The notes beneath the pieces are model-generated. The model saw only the letters and a program-made list of their open reading frames with translations. It did not search any database and was not told the DNA's origin. Made by a program: the position numbers and the translations under genes. A stretch of DNA of 64,000 nucleotides from Sphagnum compactum (Eukaryota; Bryophyta; Sphagnopsida; Sphagnales): contig OZ234495.1 in the NCBI GenBank assembly GCA_965153455.1, forward strand, positions 19,960,875 to 20,024,874, written 5' to 3'. This document shows positions 36,901 to 47,386 of the stretch, piece by piece (within the stretch, counting starts at the first letter, position 1; every line of letters starts with the position of its first letter).

Positions 36901-37806
36901 AATTGACCTGTGGTTCTCACTTAGACAAAGTTATTCCTTGCACAGGTTCAAGGACCCAAACACACTGATATTGCACCTAAGGCTCTTCATGTACTATAAT
37001 GCATTAGTAATTGCCATATCAAGCTTCTCCCCTCCCATTTGATTGCCTCTGTGCATGCAGATAGGCTGTCCTCCTGCCTGCATGCCTTTTCACCTGCTTT
37101 TCTCAACCCTGTTTTTTATCTACCTGGCTATCTTTGAGCTACCCTCAACCATTATGGCATGGCTTTGGGGATGGGGCAGTTAGAGGAGAAAGATGCAGAG
37201 GCCTTCTGCGATACATTCAAATTGCTACACGAAGAACTTGTAAGAAGCCTCATTCTACCTGTGGTTGTGAATCTGTTTCTATGCAGAAGTCTTATGTACA
37301 GAGCATGTGGTGTGGAACCTAATGAAATTTATATTTCCATTATCCCTGCCAATGTATGGAACAAATCTGAGGAAAACTAGATCTTTGCAAATTTGTAAGC
37401 AAAAGGAACAGAGAGCAACCATGATTTATAAGGCTGTAAGAGGGATGGATATGGTTTGTGACTCACTTTCATATGATCTTCAAAGAAGAAAAGGATCTCA
37501 GAAACATCTCTTGGGAGCCTTCAAACTAAACTTGAATGCCAAGTTTTCCTCTAAATTTTAAGGGTTTTTTCAATGGTGACATCATAGATGATTTTGTGAC
37601 GGAAACTGCTGCAAAAGATTGTCTTCAGGAACCTTGATAGTTAAAAGCTTCCTCTAGCCCTGGGCAGCTACAATTTGGTCTCCTTGTTATTGAAGGATCA
37701 AAGATTCTCAGGAAAACTGGTCTTGTGGGGGTTGCAGGTGAACAAGGCACTGTCGTTGGATGCAATTGAGCGGATTGCCAAGTGCTGGCCTTTGGCAACC
37801 AAATGA
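33943..37806 (+). CDS. Conserved small plant protein, six micro-exons (143 aa)
   Basis: The exons are 33943-34008, 35052-35147, 36420-36510, 36732-36781, 37180-37239 and 37738-37806. Every junction is GT..AG and the phases agree, giving 432 nt with one stop. The protein begins MEQEQFDRLLQLFPVVRPRT and continues YCADDFNGVTVQ. An acidic/proline-rich linker (SPPPPAVSE, SSSQDTEEEKTTE) follows, then a compact helical core: FWDLLRAVAQQQ, DAEAFCDTFKLLHEELVNKA and LSLDAIERIAKCW. I recall a plant protein family with this layout (FDRLL.LFPVVR at the N-terminus, FW.KL and DAERFCKAF...KLV.EELSLDAA near the end) but cannot name it or its function. The start is the first ATG in frame. A MITE lies 0.7 kb upstream. 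Exons are 22-96 bp against introns of 221-1272 bp. Confidence 0.75.
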
Positions 37807-40800
37807 TCAAGCTTGCCCACTGACTCTTCTTCTGTTCAGCATGAGATGAAGGATTAGCATAGTTCTTTAACATAGGATGATGCAATGTGTTGCAGGAGCT
37901 TTGGTTGTCATTTGTCTGTACCCCTCTGTGTAATCTGATTCTTTGGGTTTTTGATGAAACTGAAGTGGGACTCCAGGACTAAGTTCTACCATTTTCCTTC
38001 AATACTCTACCAAGCTCCTGGAACCTATTATAATCCAACTGCTTGAGATCAGAGTTTGAATGGCTGTAGTGTTTAGATCACATAGCCTAGTTGTCTAGAT
38101 TTCTTACTTGTTCTTTGTAAGCTCACCATTTCTCCTATAGTTTATAGTGAACTGGTTCTTTTCTTCTTCCTGTGTAGTTTCCTTCAGGTCTCCTGTTGTA
38201 TGGTCTAGAAACATGATTGACCTCAGAACAAAGATTGTTTCATTGTTTGTATCCAGGATATTGCAACACTTACCGTCTGTAAATAGAACGAGTCAATTAT
38301 TTCATAAAATAATTTTAGTATAGCCAATAGACTGGGGTTCAAAAGTTTGTCTTGATGTTTTTTTTTGGTATTCATTGCAAATAGTTATGTCAAATAAAGT
38401 TCAAAACCTTTTAGATTAATCAAGGGCTTGTAGGAAAGAAGGTAGAAATGGTTGTAGCTGGTTACTTTGTAAGTTCATGTCCCAATTTTTCTTGAAAAGT
38501 TGTATAACAGCATATTGCCAAACAAATTGGACTCGTGTGGATGCTGATGCCAGATAAAGCTTCTGTTTTCTTTGGGAAAGAAAGAGTGCTGTTCCAAGAT
38601 GTTGTACTACTTTATGACACTAGCTTAGGGTACAAAGTTTCAATAAATGTTCATAGAATTGTATGTTGTGATCTCAGGAGGGACCAACCAATTGTCAGTG
38701 TTTGTTGATAAGGACCCCATAGCTTAAAGAAGTCTAGAGTCCACTAGTGTTTGAGTTTATCGTAAAGTCTTTGTTGATAAGTACATCTTCCTTTGTGCAA
38801 GATTCCCAGAATTAACCAACTTGCAGTTGCAGGATTCTTGGATGGTGGTCAATAGATGAGACTAGGTAGTAGTGGAAGAGCGCGCATGGCTCTATCAGAC
38901 AGACTCTACAAGGTACAAAACCAATACAGCTTGCCACTCTTTGTTTGGTTTATTGATCTGCAGCAGGCATTAATTAGACTTTTTTGACTCACTCTGTGTG
39001 TTGCAAACCATGGACAAACCCATGAAAGAACTTTGCCTACTTGAGATGAGCCATTAGCCTAATACAGCACCAAGGAAGACCCCCAGACAACCATATAAAC
39101 TCTCTTGATTTAAACTACCTGTTGTAGTGTGTACCATGGTTGCCAAATCAGAGAACGTAGGTGTTTTGTGCTACAGATTACACAGTTGTTGAATGTATGG
39201 CTTTTCTGCTGATACTCCCAAAGTTCTTACTAATTTTCTACGCTCTTTAGTTTTTGTTGGATGATAGAAATAGGGTTGGCCAAGAAGCACAACCTCAAAA
39301 AATATATGTCGATGTACTTGATTGTTGTCTGAGGGTGCATCTGGTGCATCAGAGGAATCCTCCTCAATCTGGTGCATTGAGGATCTATATCATATGGGAT
39401 GTGTTGCCCAGCTTTTTATAAGTTGAGATAGTAGAGCAAGATGAGGGTGTGTATTATTTGCAGCATTGAGAAATTGGTAAAAATTGATGGATCTGGTCCC
39501 ACATTTTCAGTGAAGAGTTAGCTCTGGTGCTTAGTCAATCTATTAAGCAGCAGAGTTGAGAGCATACCTCTCCACCACTGGTTGGAATTGCTGGTGCTTC
39601 ATGTTTTTTTCCTGTGTGTCTGCAGCTTCTGTTCAGAGAGGTGTAAGCACTGTCCAGTTTGTTGGAGTGTCATCATGGAATGGATGGCAGTGTCTGATGT
39701 GTAGAACATTCGCATGCATGTTTGTCTTCCTTGGAGGCTTTTCTCCAGCATGCAAGAGGAGTAAACCTTTCCAAGGTAAATGAAGGGTTCCAAATCAGCT
39801 CCAGATCGAATGCATTTGATTCGGAACCCAGCTTGTTGGCTGTTTGAATAGGACCAGGAAGGATCCACTGTCCACTATACTGTGGTTGTAGTAGGATTCT
39901 AGAAACAAGTAGCAACAAAGAGTACCTCTCAAACTTGTATACGGAGATTGGGGCTGTAAGTTTTTCCAGAGTTCAAACCAATTTTCTAACATTTGCTACA
40001 GGTTGACCTATGAATTTTGTTAGCTTGGGAATGTCACATTGCCAATACTCTTCATGTCCTTCACCGCATGCAATATTGTGGTGCTGTTTCCAGTGGTGTT
40101 TCCCCTAATTTTTTCATTATCAAAATCCTCCCATCTAGACCTGTAGTTCATGCATGTATTTTTGGTTTATTATTGAAAATTAGTTTATGGACTTAAGTTT
40201 TTTTTTACAAATTATGTTCAATGAATTACATTGTATTGAATTCAGTTCTGTATGGTAAAGTGCCATTAGCAAATCCTATATGTCACATGTAATGTTGATT
40301 TCAAATTAGGGTAGGGTTTCACCGCACTTGCTTTGGTTGCTCTTATTGCAAAATGTATTTACCTTTGTTTTGCTTGGTGTTTTTATGCTTTGGATGGGTT
40401 CAGAAATCATTCTTTTGTCTTTCACATGTTCTTTTGGAGGGGTATGTTTGTTGAGAAACCCCAAAACACATTAGGTGTTTGGTTGCCATTAATTGACTCA
40501 TGGATGTTGTTACCTCCATGGCAGACTATGATAATCAACTATGAACCTAATGTGTAATAATGCTCCAAATAATAATAGTTCATAACCTAACATCTAATAG
40601 TTTATATATCAAATAACTGGAAATTTAACTAATTTATTAAACTATTTCTTGTGTTTGAATTTTTTGGTCACAACAAGACTGCAATTTTATTGGAAATGTT
40701 TCAATCCCAATTGCAAATTGGTGGCTTGGGTGGACAATTGATGGAACCCGTTTGATGCGTAAACATGGGTGATGATTGTACATTGCACGATTCTGTGTAG

Positions 40801-40930
40801 GATAAAACCCCAAGGTGAAGTTATTCTCAAAATAAGGGAGCTAGGACAAGGTGAAAGCTGCAACGGTTTGTATATAGACAAGGGTTATAGTATTAGTTTA
40901 TTAATGCTACAATGACACTTGTTATGGATT
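37807..40930. other. 3' flank of the 143-aa gene; otherwise unassigned
   Basis: The first several hundred bases probably include the 3' UTR. 38.8-40.0 kb has gene-like composition, but I could not assemble exons with a recognisable product. Small frames near 39.2 kb (minus) and 39.6 kb (plus) lack support. Confidence 0.4.
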
Positions 40931-40933
40931 CTA

Positions 40934-40951
40934 GTGTTAAGTACTTAACAC
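40934..40951. repeat. Perfect 18-bp palindrome
   Basis: GTGTTAAGTACTTAACAC is its own reverse complement. A related, decayed pattern (GTGTTAGGGTACTCAACAC) occurs at about 50,331-50,349, suggesting a shared repeat family. Confidence 0.8.
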
Positions 40952-40954
40952 CAA

Positions 40955-42700
40955 GCTTCTCATTTAGAACTTAAACTGATCAACCATAAAATACAATGTT
41001 AGGTTAGCTTTTTAAACTCTCATTGACGCTTATGATGTTACAATGCTTACCGATGATTAGGTTAATGTTAAAACCTAACATTTTCTCATCATCTTCACCT
41101 AGAATCATGGCAACTCTCTTTTGCACATTGTTACTTTCACTATGTTGGGACGGTGGTAGGTAGGTGAATGGATGAATAGGTGAGTGGGTAAGTATGTAAG
41201 TAAATAAAGAGGTGCATAGGTTGATAGGTAGATAGTAGGTAGGTGGGTAAGTAATGAGTGGGTGTATGGTGTTAGACCTTAGAGAACATTGATTCACAAT
41301 GTTAGCATATAATTAAAAAGTTTTTAATTATGGATTGCTAGTTGAGATTATTATTTTAATAAATTGTTGTGAAATTATCAGTCTCCTAACATTTTTTTAA
41401 CATTTTTTTAACACCAATTGTCGCATAAACAACAACATCTCTATCTATGAAGGAAGGTAATTTGTTTTGTTTCATTTTGTTTTGTCATGCTGAGATCTCC
41501 CAAACCATGATGGTTCATGCCGCACTCTTGGTATCTTCAAAAAGTTCTCAATGAGTGAGGGTGCACCGACTTGGTTCGAGACTGCTTGGAGCTATGGTGT
41601 GAAAGCTATTGATTATTGAACCATTTTTCAAATGAAAACTAGATAAAACTGAAACTGAAAACTGCATTGGAATTTGGGGGCATTCTTGGTGTTGTTGGAA
41701 AGCCCTTGGTGAGTCAGATTTAATAGAGTTTATTTCACAATTTTCAGAGCTAAGGTGTGAAAGATATTGATTTTTGAGTGAATTTTGTTGCTGAAAATTC
41801 AAAAAAGAATTGCAAAAATTGGGTTTGGAAGGAAAAATCAGTTGAGCCCTCAATTTGTTCACACTTGGGCCAATGGCACAGGCTACACTAGTATACATTT
41901 GTTTTTGTAGGAGATTTTTGTGTTTACACTTTACACCTTCCTCCACACTGGCGTCAATGGATTCTCTATTTTCCTTCACAAAATTTTGCTCTTTGAAAGC
42001 TGGCAAGGTATTATTACCTGGTATAGCCTAAGGTACTACCATATATATTGGGACACTTTCCTCTACACAGCTATCAAAAGAGAGGATGAAAGAATCCATT
42101 CTGGTCAGCAAAGAGCTTACTCCTATCCATGATGATTTCACACACTAAACCCTAAACCCTTTTGGATGGACCGGGTAAGCTATGGGTGGTGGGAAGCCAC
42201 AACTGACCAATGGCCAATTTCTTAAGTAATTTTCACTCTGGAAGAGAATCAAGATTGTATAACATCATCAGGAACTTTGTAGACCATTTGCTACATCTCC
42301 CTTTGGTCTACTTGATTGGTGGGTGGTTCTGTACTAAGGTACAAAGTTTGGTAGGGCCTTTTAAACACTGAGGAACACACAAGCCCTGTAGGCCAGTCTA
42401 AAAGACCCTTCTCCTCTTAAAGAAGCCAAAATCATTTGTGCATCCACAACCAAACAATAGGAAAGAACAAAGGAAAAAAGAAGAAGAGGGAAATTCATAA
42501 ACATATAAATTTTTTAAAGTAACATAGTGAACTCTGAAACATACTTTGACAGCAAGGCTTGTCTGGAAGGATGGGATTAATGGGTTGATATTGTGTTTAT
42601 GGCATCATTTGGGCTGTGCACTCACAAGGTCGTATGTCAAATCAAATTGTAACGTAAGCCAATTATTGGTTTATGAACTCATTGGTTGTGAGATCATCGG
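40955..42700. other. Unassigned repeat-like DNA
   Basis: It includes a TAGGTAGGTG-rich tract (41,155-41,265). A phrase of the type GAGCTATGGTGTGAAAGCTATTGAT appears at about 41,589 and again, as GAGCTAAGGTGTGAAAGATATTGAT, at about 41,748. A minus-strand open frame of 152 codons (42,006-41,548) has no recognisable domain. ACTAAACCCTAAACCCT at 42,144-42,160 is a two-unit telomere-type motif. Confidence 0.45.
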
Positions 42701-42957
42701 TTTTTGTGATGTCGCATGTCACATTATTGGATTTTTCTCCAACATGCCACATGGTTGGATTTTTCTATATCATGCTACTATGGTTGGATTCTTCTATAAA
42801 CAAAAACTTGTAAACCATTTTCTCCCTGTAAATCTAGTCTCTAAATTTCATTGCATTTATTTTCCTATGTAGCAAAAAAATACATGCATTCCTCCCTCAA
42901 TAAGTTCGTCACTGGTTTATGAGATCACCAATTTACAAGTCTACTAGTTTTTGCCAT

Positions 42958-43088
42958 GTCACATGCTACCATGGTTGGACTCTTTTGTAACATGCTGCCA
43001 TGGTTGGATTCTTTTGTAACATGCTACCATGGTTGGATGGTTGGATTATTTTGTAACATGTTGCCATGGTTGGATTCTTTTGTAAACA
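42958..43088. repeat. 29-bp minisatellite
   Basis: The unit TAACATGCTACCATGGTTGG plus ATTCTTTTG repeats about four times, one copy carrying an extra TGGTTGGA. A diverged version of the whole block, including the following AACCATTTTCTCCCTGTAAATC-type segment, lies at 42,720-42,870, so the array is part of a larger, roughly 240-bp duplication. Confidence 0.85.
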
Positions 43089-43179
43089 AAAGCCTATAAT
43101 TTGCAACCCATTTTCTTCCTCTAAATCTAGCCTATAACTTTCATTGCATGTATTTTTTTGTGCAACACTATTGTAGTGA

Positions 43180-45055
43180 CTCCCAAAAAAATGCAGTTAG
43201 CATTGTTGTTAGTGATGTGGTGAACCTTGTAGCTTTGTAGAATAAATTCAAAACATTGGTTGAGTATGTTGAGTACAAGCTATTCGAACAAAATATTAAA
43301 AGCCCAATGGTGGGAGTGTGGAAAAAGGATTGATACATATGTCGAAAACAAAATGTAAGACTTTGATGGAGTTGTTGCTTTAGAAGTTAACGGCAGAAAA
43401 TGGGGTTGGCACCACTTTCTCACATCTTCACAAGAATTCCATCATTGCAAGCCTTGGCCCCCACCTTCCTTTGGACACACAACAACAATGAGGCCATAAC
43501 CATATGTGATGGAATTTGTAACATGGAAAGGGTTGGTATGTTCTCTCCCCAATGCCATGGTGTGCAAGGCTTTTTAGGCTTTACACATTTTCAAGAGGCT
43601 AAACATTCCTTTAGTCCACCCATTGCATGGTGGTATTAAAATGAATTGCAAACAATGGCTTTCTAAAGGATTTTAAAGTAGGCAATGGTAAACAATCTTG
43701 GCCATTATGGAAGAGGAGGGGGCCATGTTGTTTGTAAGTGGGGTGGGGTCATTGGCTAGGGAGGTTTGGCAAGCCCGAGCCTTAAAAAAACTTGAACACC
43801 CAACAAACTACTCCAATTGGTGGCCAAACTTTGACACTTGGTCACAAAATGTCCATATGCAAGCCATCCAAGAATTTGTAATTGGGAACAAGAAGGATTT
43901 CATCAATGGGTGGTAGATTCATGAATGGGGTGCACTTGGGAATTCTTTTGATTCCAAATTCACAAATTGGTTGATGTGATAAGAAAACATTGATTTCAAT
44001 TGGGTTATTGCCATAATATATTGGTATGTCTTGCTTGTGAACACCGTTTTTTCAATTATTAAAAATATGTCATGTGTAGCATCATGCATGTAGATTCTAG
44101 TCACTTTCTTGAACAAAATGTAACATGTGGTTAGTTTATGAGATGTGGTGTAACATGGCAACCTTTTATAGGGTGAATGCACCTTAAGGTGGATTGAAAG
44201 TGGCACATGTGGTGTTCACAATTTTTGTTTTCCATAATTCCTAAAACATGGGTTTTCTAAAATTTTATAATTAATAGATGTTACATTGGGTAGTAATGTC
44301 ACTATTTACAAAATAAAATTTATCCATTTTTCCATTTTATTACATTATGAACTTTTTAGACTATTGGTAATTAGCTTGCAGAATCTTAAAAAAGTGAAAT
44401 ATTAAATTTGATTAGAAACCCTTATTTTAGCATTACAATAGCCACACAATCATACTAGGAAAAAAATCAACAATTAAAACATGTTTATCATGTAATAAAA
44501 GTTCATAACATTTTTTATGGACTATGACAAAAGATCTTACATCACTTAAAAAATCCAACTTGTAATGAAATGATGACATTTTATTTTCAGTTTTTTAAAT
44601 TTGATTTCTCAAGTGATATAATTTAATTAAATGAATCCCTTCTAAAATTTCAATCAAACTTCAACACACATTATACCAAACTTAAAAAGTACCCCCATAG
44701 AAATTGCCCCTATGACACCAAAAAATGGACTATCTAGTGTGCACCACCTTATAGTTATCAACCATTTTTTTTTTAGAACTTGGGTTAAAAGGCATTCCAA
44801 GTTTTGAATTAGTGAAACATGAGTCAAAGGTAATTACACGGAGGAAGATGACAAATTGTCACATGAAGAGGTAACTACGTGGGAATGATTATTTGTGGGA
44901 TGAGAAGTCCTTGATGGTGATAACCATACCTCTCATGATGATGTGTCGAATATGATTGTGCACGAAACATGTGATGACAAAGACATGCACCTTTGCCTTG
45001 CAAGTGGGGAGGATGGTCAATTAGTGGTTGCACTAACATAGCCTAATTTGACATA
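43180..45055. other. No recognised gene
   Basis: Plus-strand open pieces at 43,400-43,640 and 43,700-43,916 (for example LAREVWQARALKKLEHP) look coding but match nothing I know; they may be old transposon sequence. 44.2-44.8 kb is AT-rich. Confidence 0.4.
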
Positions 45056-45059
45056 TCGA

Positions 45060-45851
45060 CAAATGACCAAAATTGCAACTAGCATCATCTCTTTGCGTGA
45101 TGTAGTCCTCCCAATGCCTTGGTTTCTTGATGGGTATGGTGTGCATTCTTCACAATTACAAATTCCCACATAGCTCATTGACATATCAAACATTAAACAA
45201 CCAAAGGACTTCACCCAACTTGAGAATGGACAATATGGTTTGTTTGAAAAAATGATCGCTAACCAAGAGGACAAGCACAAGGTAAGTAAAAAATCCAAAG
45301 TGACAAGTCTATTCCCTAAGCATTATTTCATGATATTTGCTTCCATTGTTTGTGGAGGAAGATGAAGTGAGCTTAAAATTTGCCACAATAAAAATTAAGG
45401 GGCAATTTGCATGTGGTTATTTGTCAAGTGAAAAAGGCAAACATCACCTTGTAAGATAATCACCATTCGATGAAAAAGGGTTATAACATTTGTGTTTCTT
45501 TAGACAATTGCCTAGAATCCCAATACCTTGGCATAAAATATTTTTAAAACACCATCAATGATCTCACAAGTTTATACAAATAAGAAACATTTGAAAAAAC
45601 ATTTGGTGTTTTTTCAAATGTGTCTTACTTGTATAAACTTGTTATCTCACTTTGTGGAGGAATGATTTTGTGTTTGTTGCCTATTTAAGAAATCATAGTT
45701 GTTATGCACGCCATAAATTGCAAGGGAAAAAAAACATTACATTGAGTTTGATCAAGCAAACTTTGCAGATGTTGAAGTGATTCCATTCATTGAAGAGGAG
45801 GTAGTTGTGATTGACATACCCGACTTGGATCTTGATATTACCTCAACATGA
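45060..45851 (+). pseudogene. 3' end of an unrecognised gene, decayed
   Basis: Three plus-strand blocks look like exons. Near 45,060-45,281 the frame reads MTKIATSIISLRDVVLPMPW through MIANQEDKHK and ends at a CACAAG|GTAAGT donor. Near 45,345-45,443 it reads EVSLKFATIKIKGQFACGYL, SSEKGKHHL and then a GTAAGA donor. At 45,655-45,851 it reads WRNDFVFVAYLRNHSCYARH, then HYIEFDQANFADVEVIPFIE and an acidic tail DIPDLDLDITST. In-frame stops at two points in the first block suggest decay. The second and third blocks, and only the end of the first, recur in the inverted copy at 60,990-61,684. Family unknown. It converges tail-to-tail on the reductase gene. A transposon-borne gene cannot be excluded. 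Confidence 0.45.
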
Positions 45852-47386
45852 ATAAATCTAATCTTTGATGTTCTTAATCAAGCAATATCATTTCGATTGA
45901 TCCATTTTGGCTATATTATCTACTTGATGATTTGGGTGACTTTTGAACCTTTCCAACTACCAATACATTATGATAATACTAACAAAATACCCCAAATTAA
46001 AATATCCAAGATATCATTGGAATTTTAAATGTATTATTGTATGAAATAATGTTGCAAAACAAAAAAATATTACAATATTACAACATATTTCTTGGTGGCT
46101 AACTTCTTGACCAAAAATGTGTCAAGAGCAAAACAAGCCTTTTTGCATGAAGATGTCTAACATCAAATCAACTAAAGACATGGATGACAAAGCTAAGGAC
46201 AAAAAAAGTTCATTCATTTCTATATAATGTTTTATGAACCTTTTGAGAAACTTCATATATGTAACTTATGAAATGAACTTGTTATAGAACATAAATTTTT
46301 TTCATCAAATTTGCAATAATAGGTTGTATAAGCATAAAGCCAATTAGACCATCCACTTCCCTTAAGCCAACCACCCATGCTCCTTTAAGCTGGTTACTAC
46401 GTCATTAATTGCTTCGTCAATGGGTTGTTGGTATTGGAATCCAAGTTCATTCAATTTATCAGTTGACATATGGCCTAATGGTGCCATTAGTGTAGCCTCA
46501 TCAGCCCTGCAAGTCCATGCCCCATCAGTTAAACCATCAATACCAACTTCAATTGGAAACTAAAAAAACTTTTGCAAAAAAATGCAATTGGGTGTGGCTA
46601 CTTTGATCCATTACCTACGTCTATAAGTGTGGTTTTAGATAATATTTGGCTATTCTTTCCTAAATGATAGGGGGAATAACTTATAGGAGAAGGCTCCCAT
46701 TTGGTCACTTCCTTTTTTGTCAAGGGTATTGAGGTTATAAGTGTAAAGTAAAGCCCAAGGGGGTCCACTTCCTTCTTTATCAAGGGTAGTGGGGTAATAA
46801 GGGCTCTATGAAGTGGAGCCAAGTGCCCACTCAATTCTTATAAAGCCTACCCCCAAAGGCTTTACATGATGTAAAAATCATTAGTGTATTTTTTCAAAAA
46901 TAATTTCCCATGATATTTCATGGGTGCTCACTAGATACCCGCTCGGTATCACAAGAAACAAACAAGAAGCTTTTTGAAAATGTCTACAAGCTACAATTAT
47001 GTTTTTGTAAAACTTGTCATCTTTTTAGATTAGATAATTTAATGTTTTCTCTAGCCAATAAACTAAAAAATTCATTGTAGGTTTTAAAGGTCCCTAGTCA
47101 AGTTGACAGTGAAAAACCAAGAAACGACCCAATGGGGTTAAACCATTGGGAACCTTTCACCTACATTAAAAAACATATGATCACTCTCTTTTCTTTATGA
47201 GACTACTGCCACACTCTTAGGATCCTACCAAAATATTAATAAGTCAATTTTGACATTACAAAACCAAGAGAAATTAAAGCTTAATTGTGTAGGAGGAATG
47301 ATTTCATAATACAAAACAAATTTATTTGTTTAATTCTTCCTACATAACTTACTTGGCACAAATGGGGTATGTAGGATACATCTTGG
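45229..47386. repeat. Inverted duplication, copy 1
   Basis: It aligns in reverse complement with 58,177-61,684 over its whole length, including the last part of reductase exon 5, intron 5, exon 6, the intergenic DNA and the 3' end of the convergent gene. The inner edge falls inside exon 5 at ..CCAAGATG (47,386); the outer edge is at GACAATATGG (45,229). Beyond these points similarity stops abruptly. Confidence 0.93.
45565..45643. repeat. Foldback present only in duplication copy 1
   Basis: A 37-bp arm ending ACATTTGAAAAAACA (45,565-45,601) faces its complement at 45,607-45,643, with two mismatches and a 5-nt loop. The corresponding place in copy 2 (about 61,275-61,315) has only one arm, so the inverted copy arose, or was lost, after the large duplication. 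Confidence 0.85.

Noticed and set aside
37287-37322. Alternative last exon (KSYVQSMWCGT) for the 143-aa gene
   Set aside because: It would need a 47-nt intron, too short for plants. The exon at 37,738-37,806 joins in phase and continues the expected helical pattern.
40934-42010. A second solo LTR around the 18-bp palindrome
   Set aside because: Internal repeats are present, but I found no matching TG..CA ends with a target duplication.
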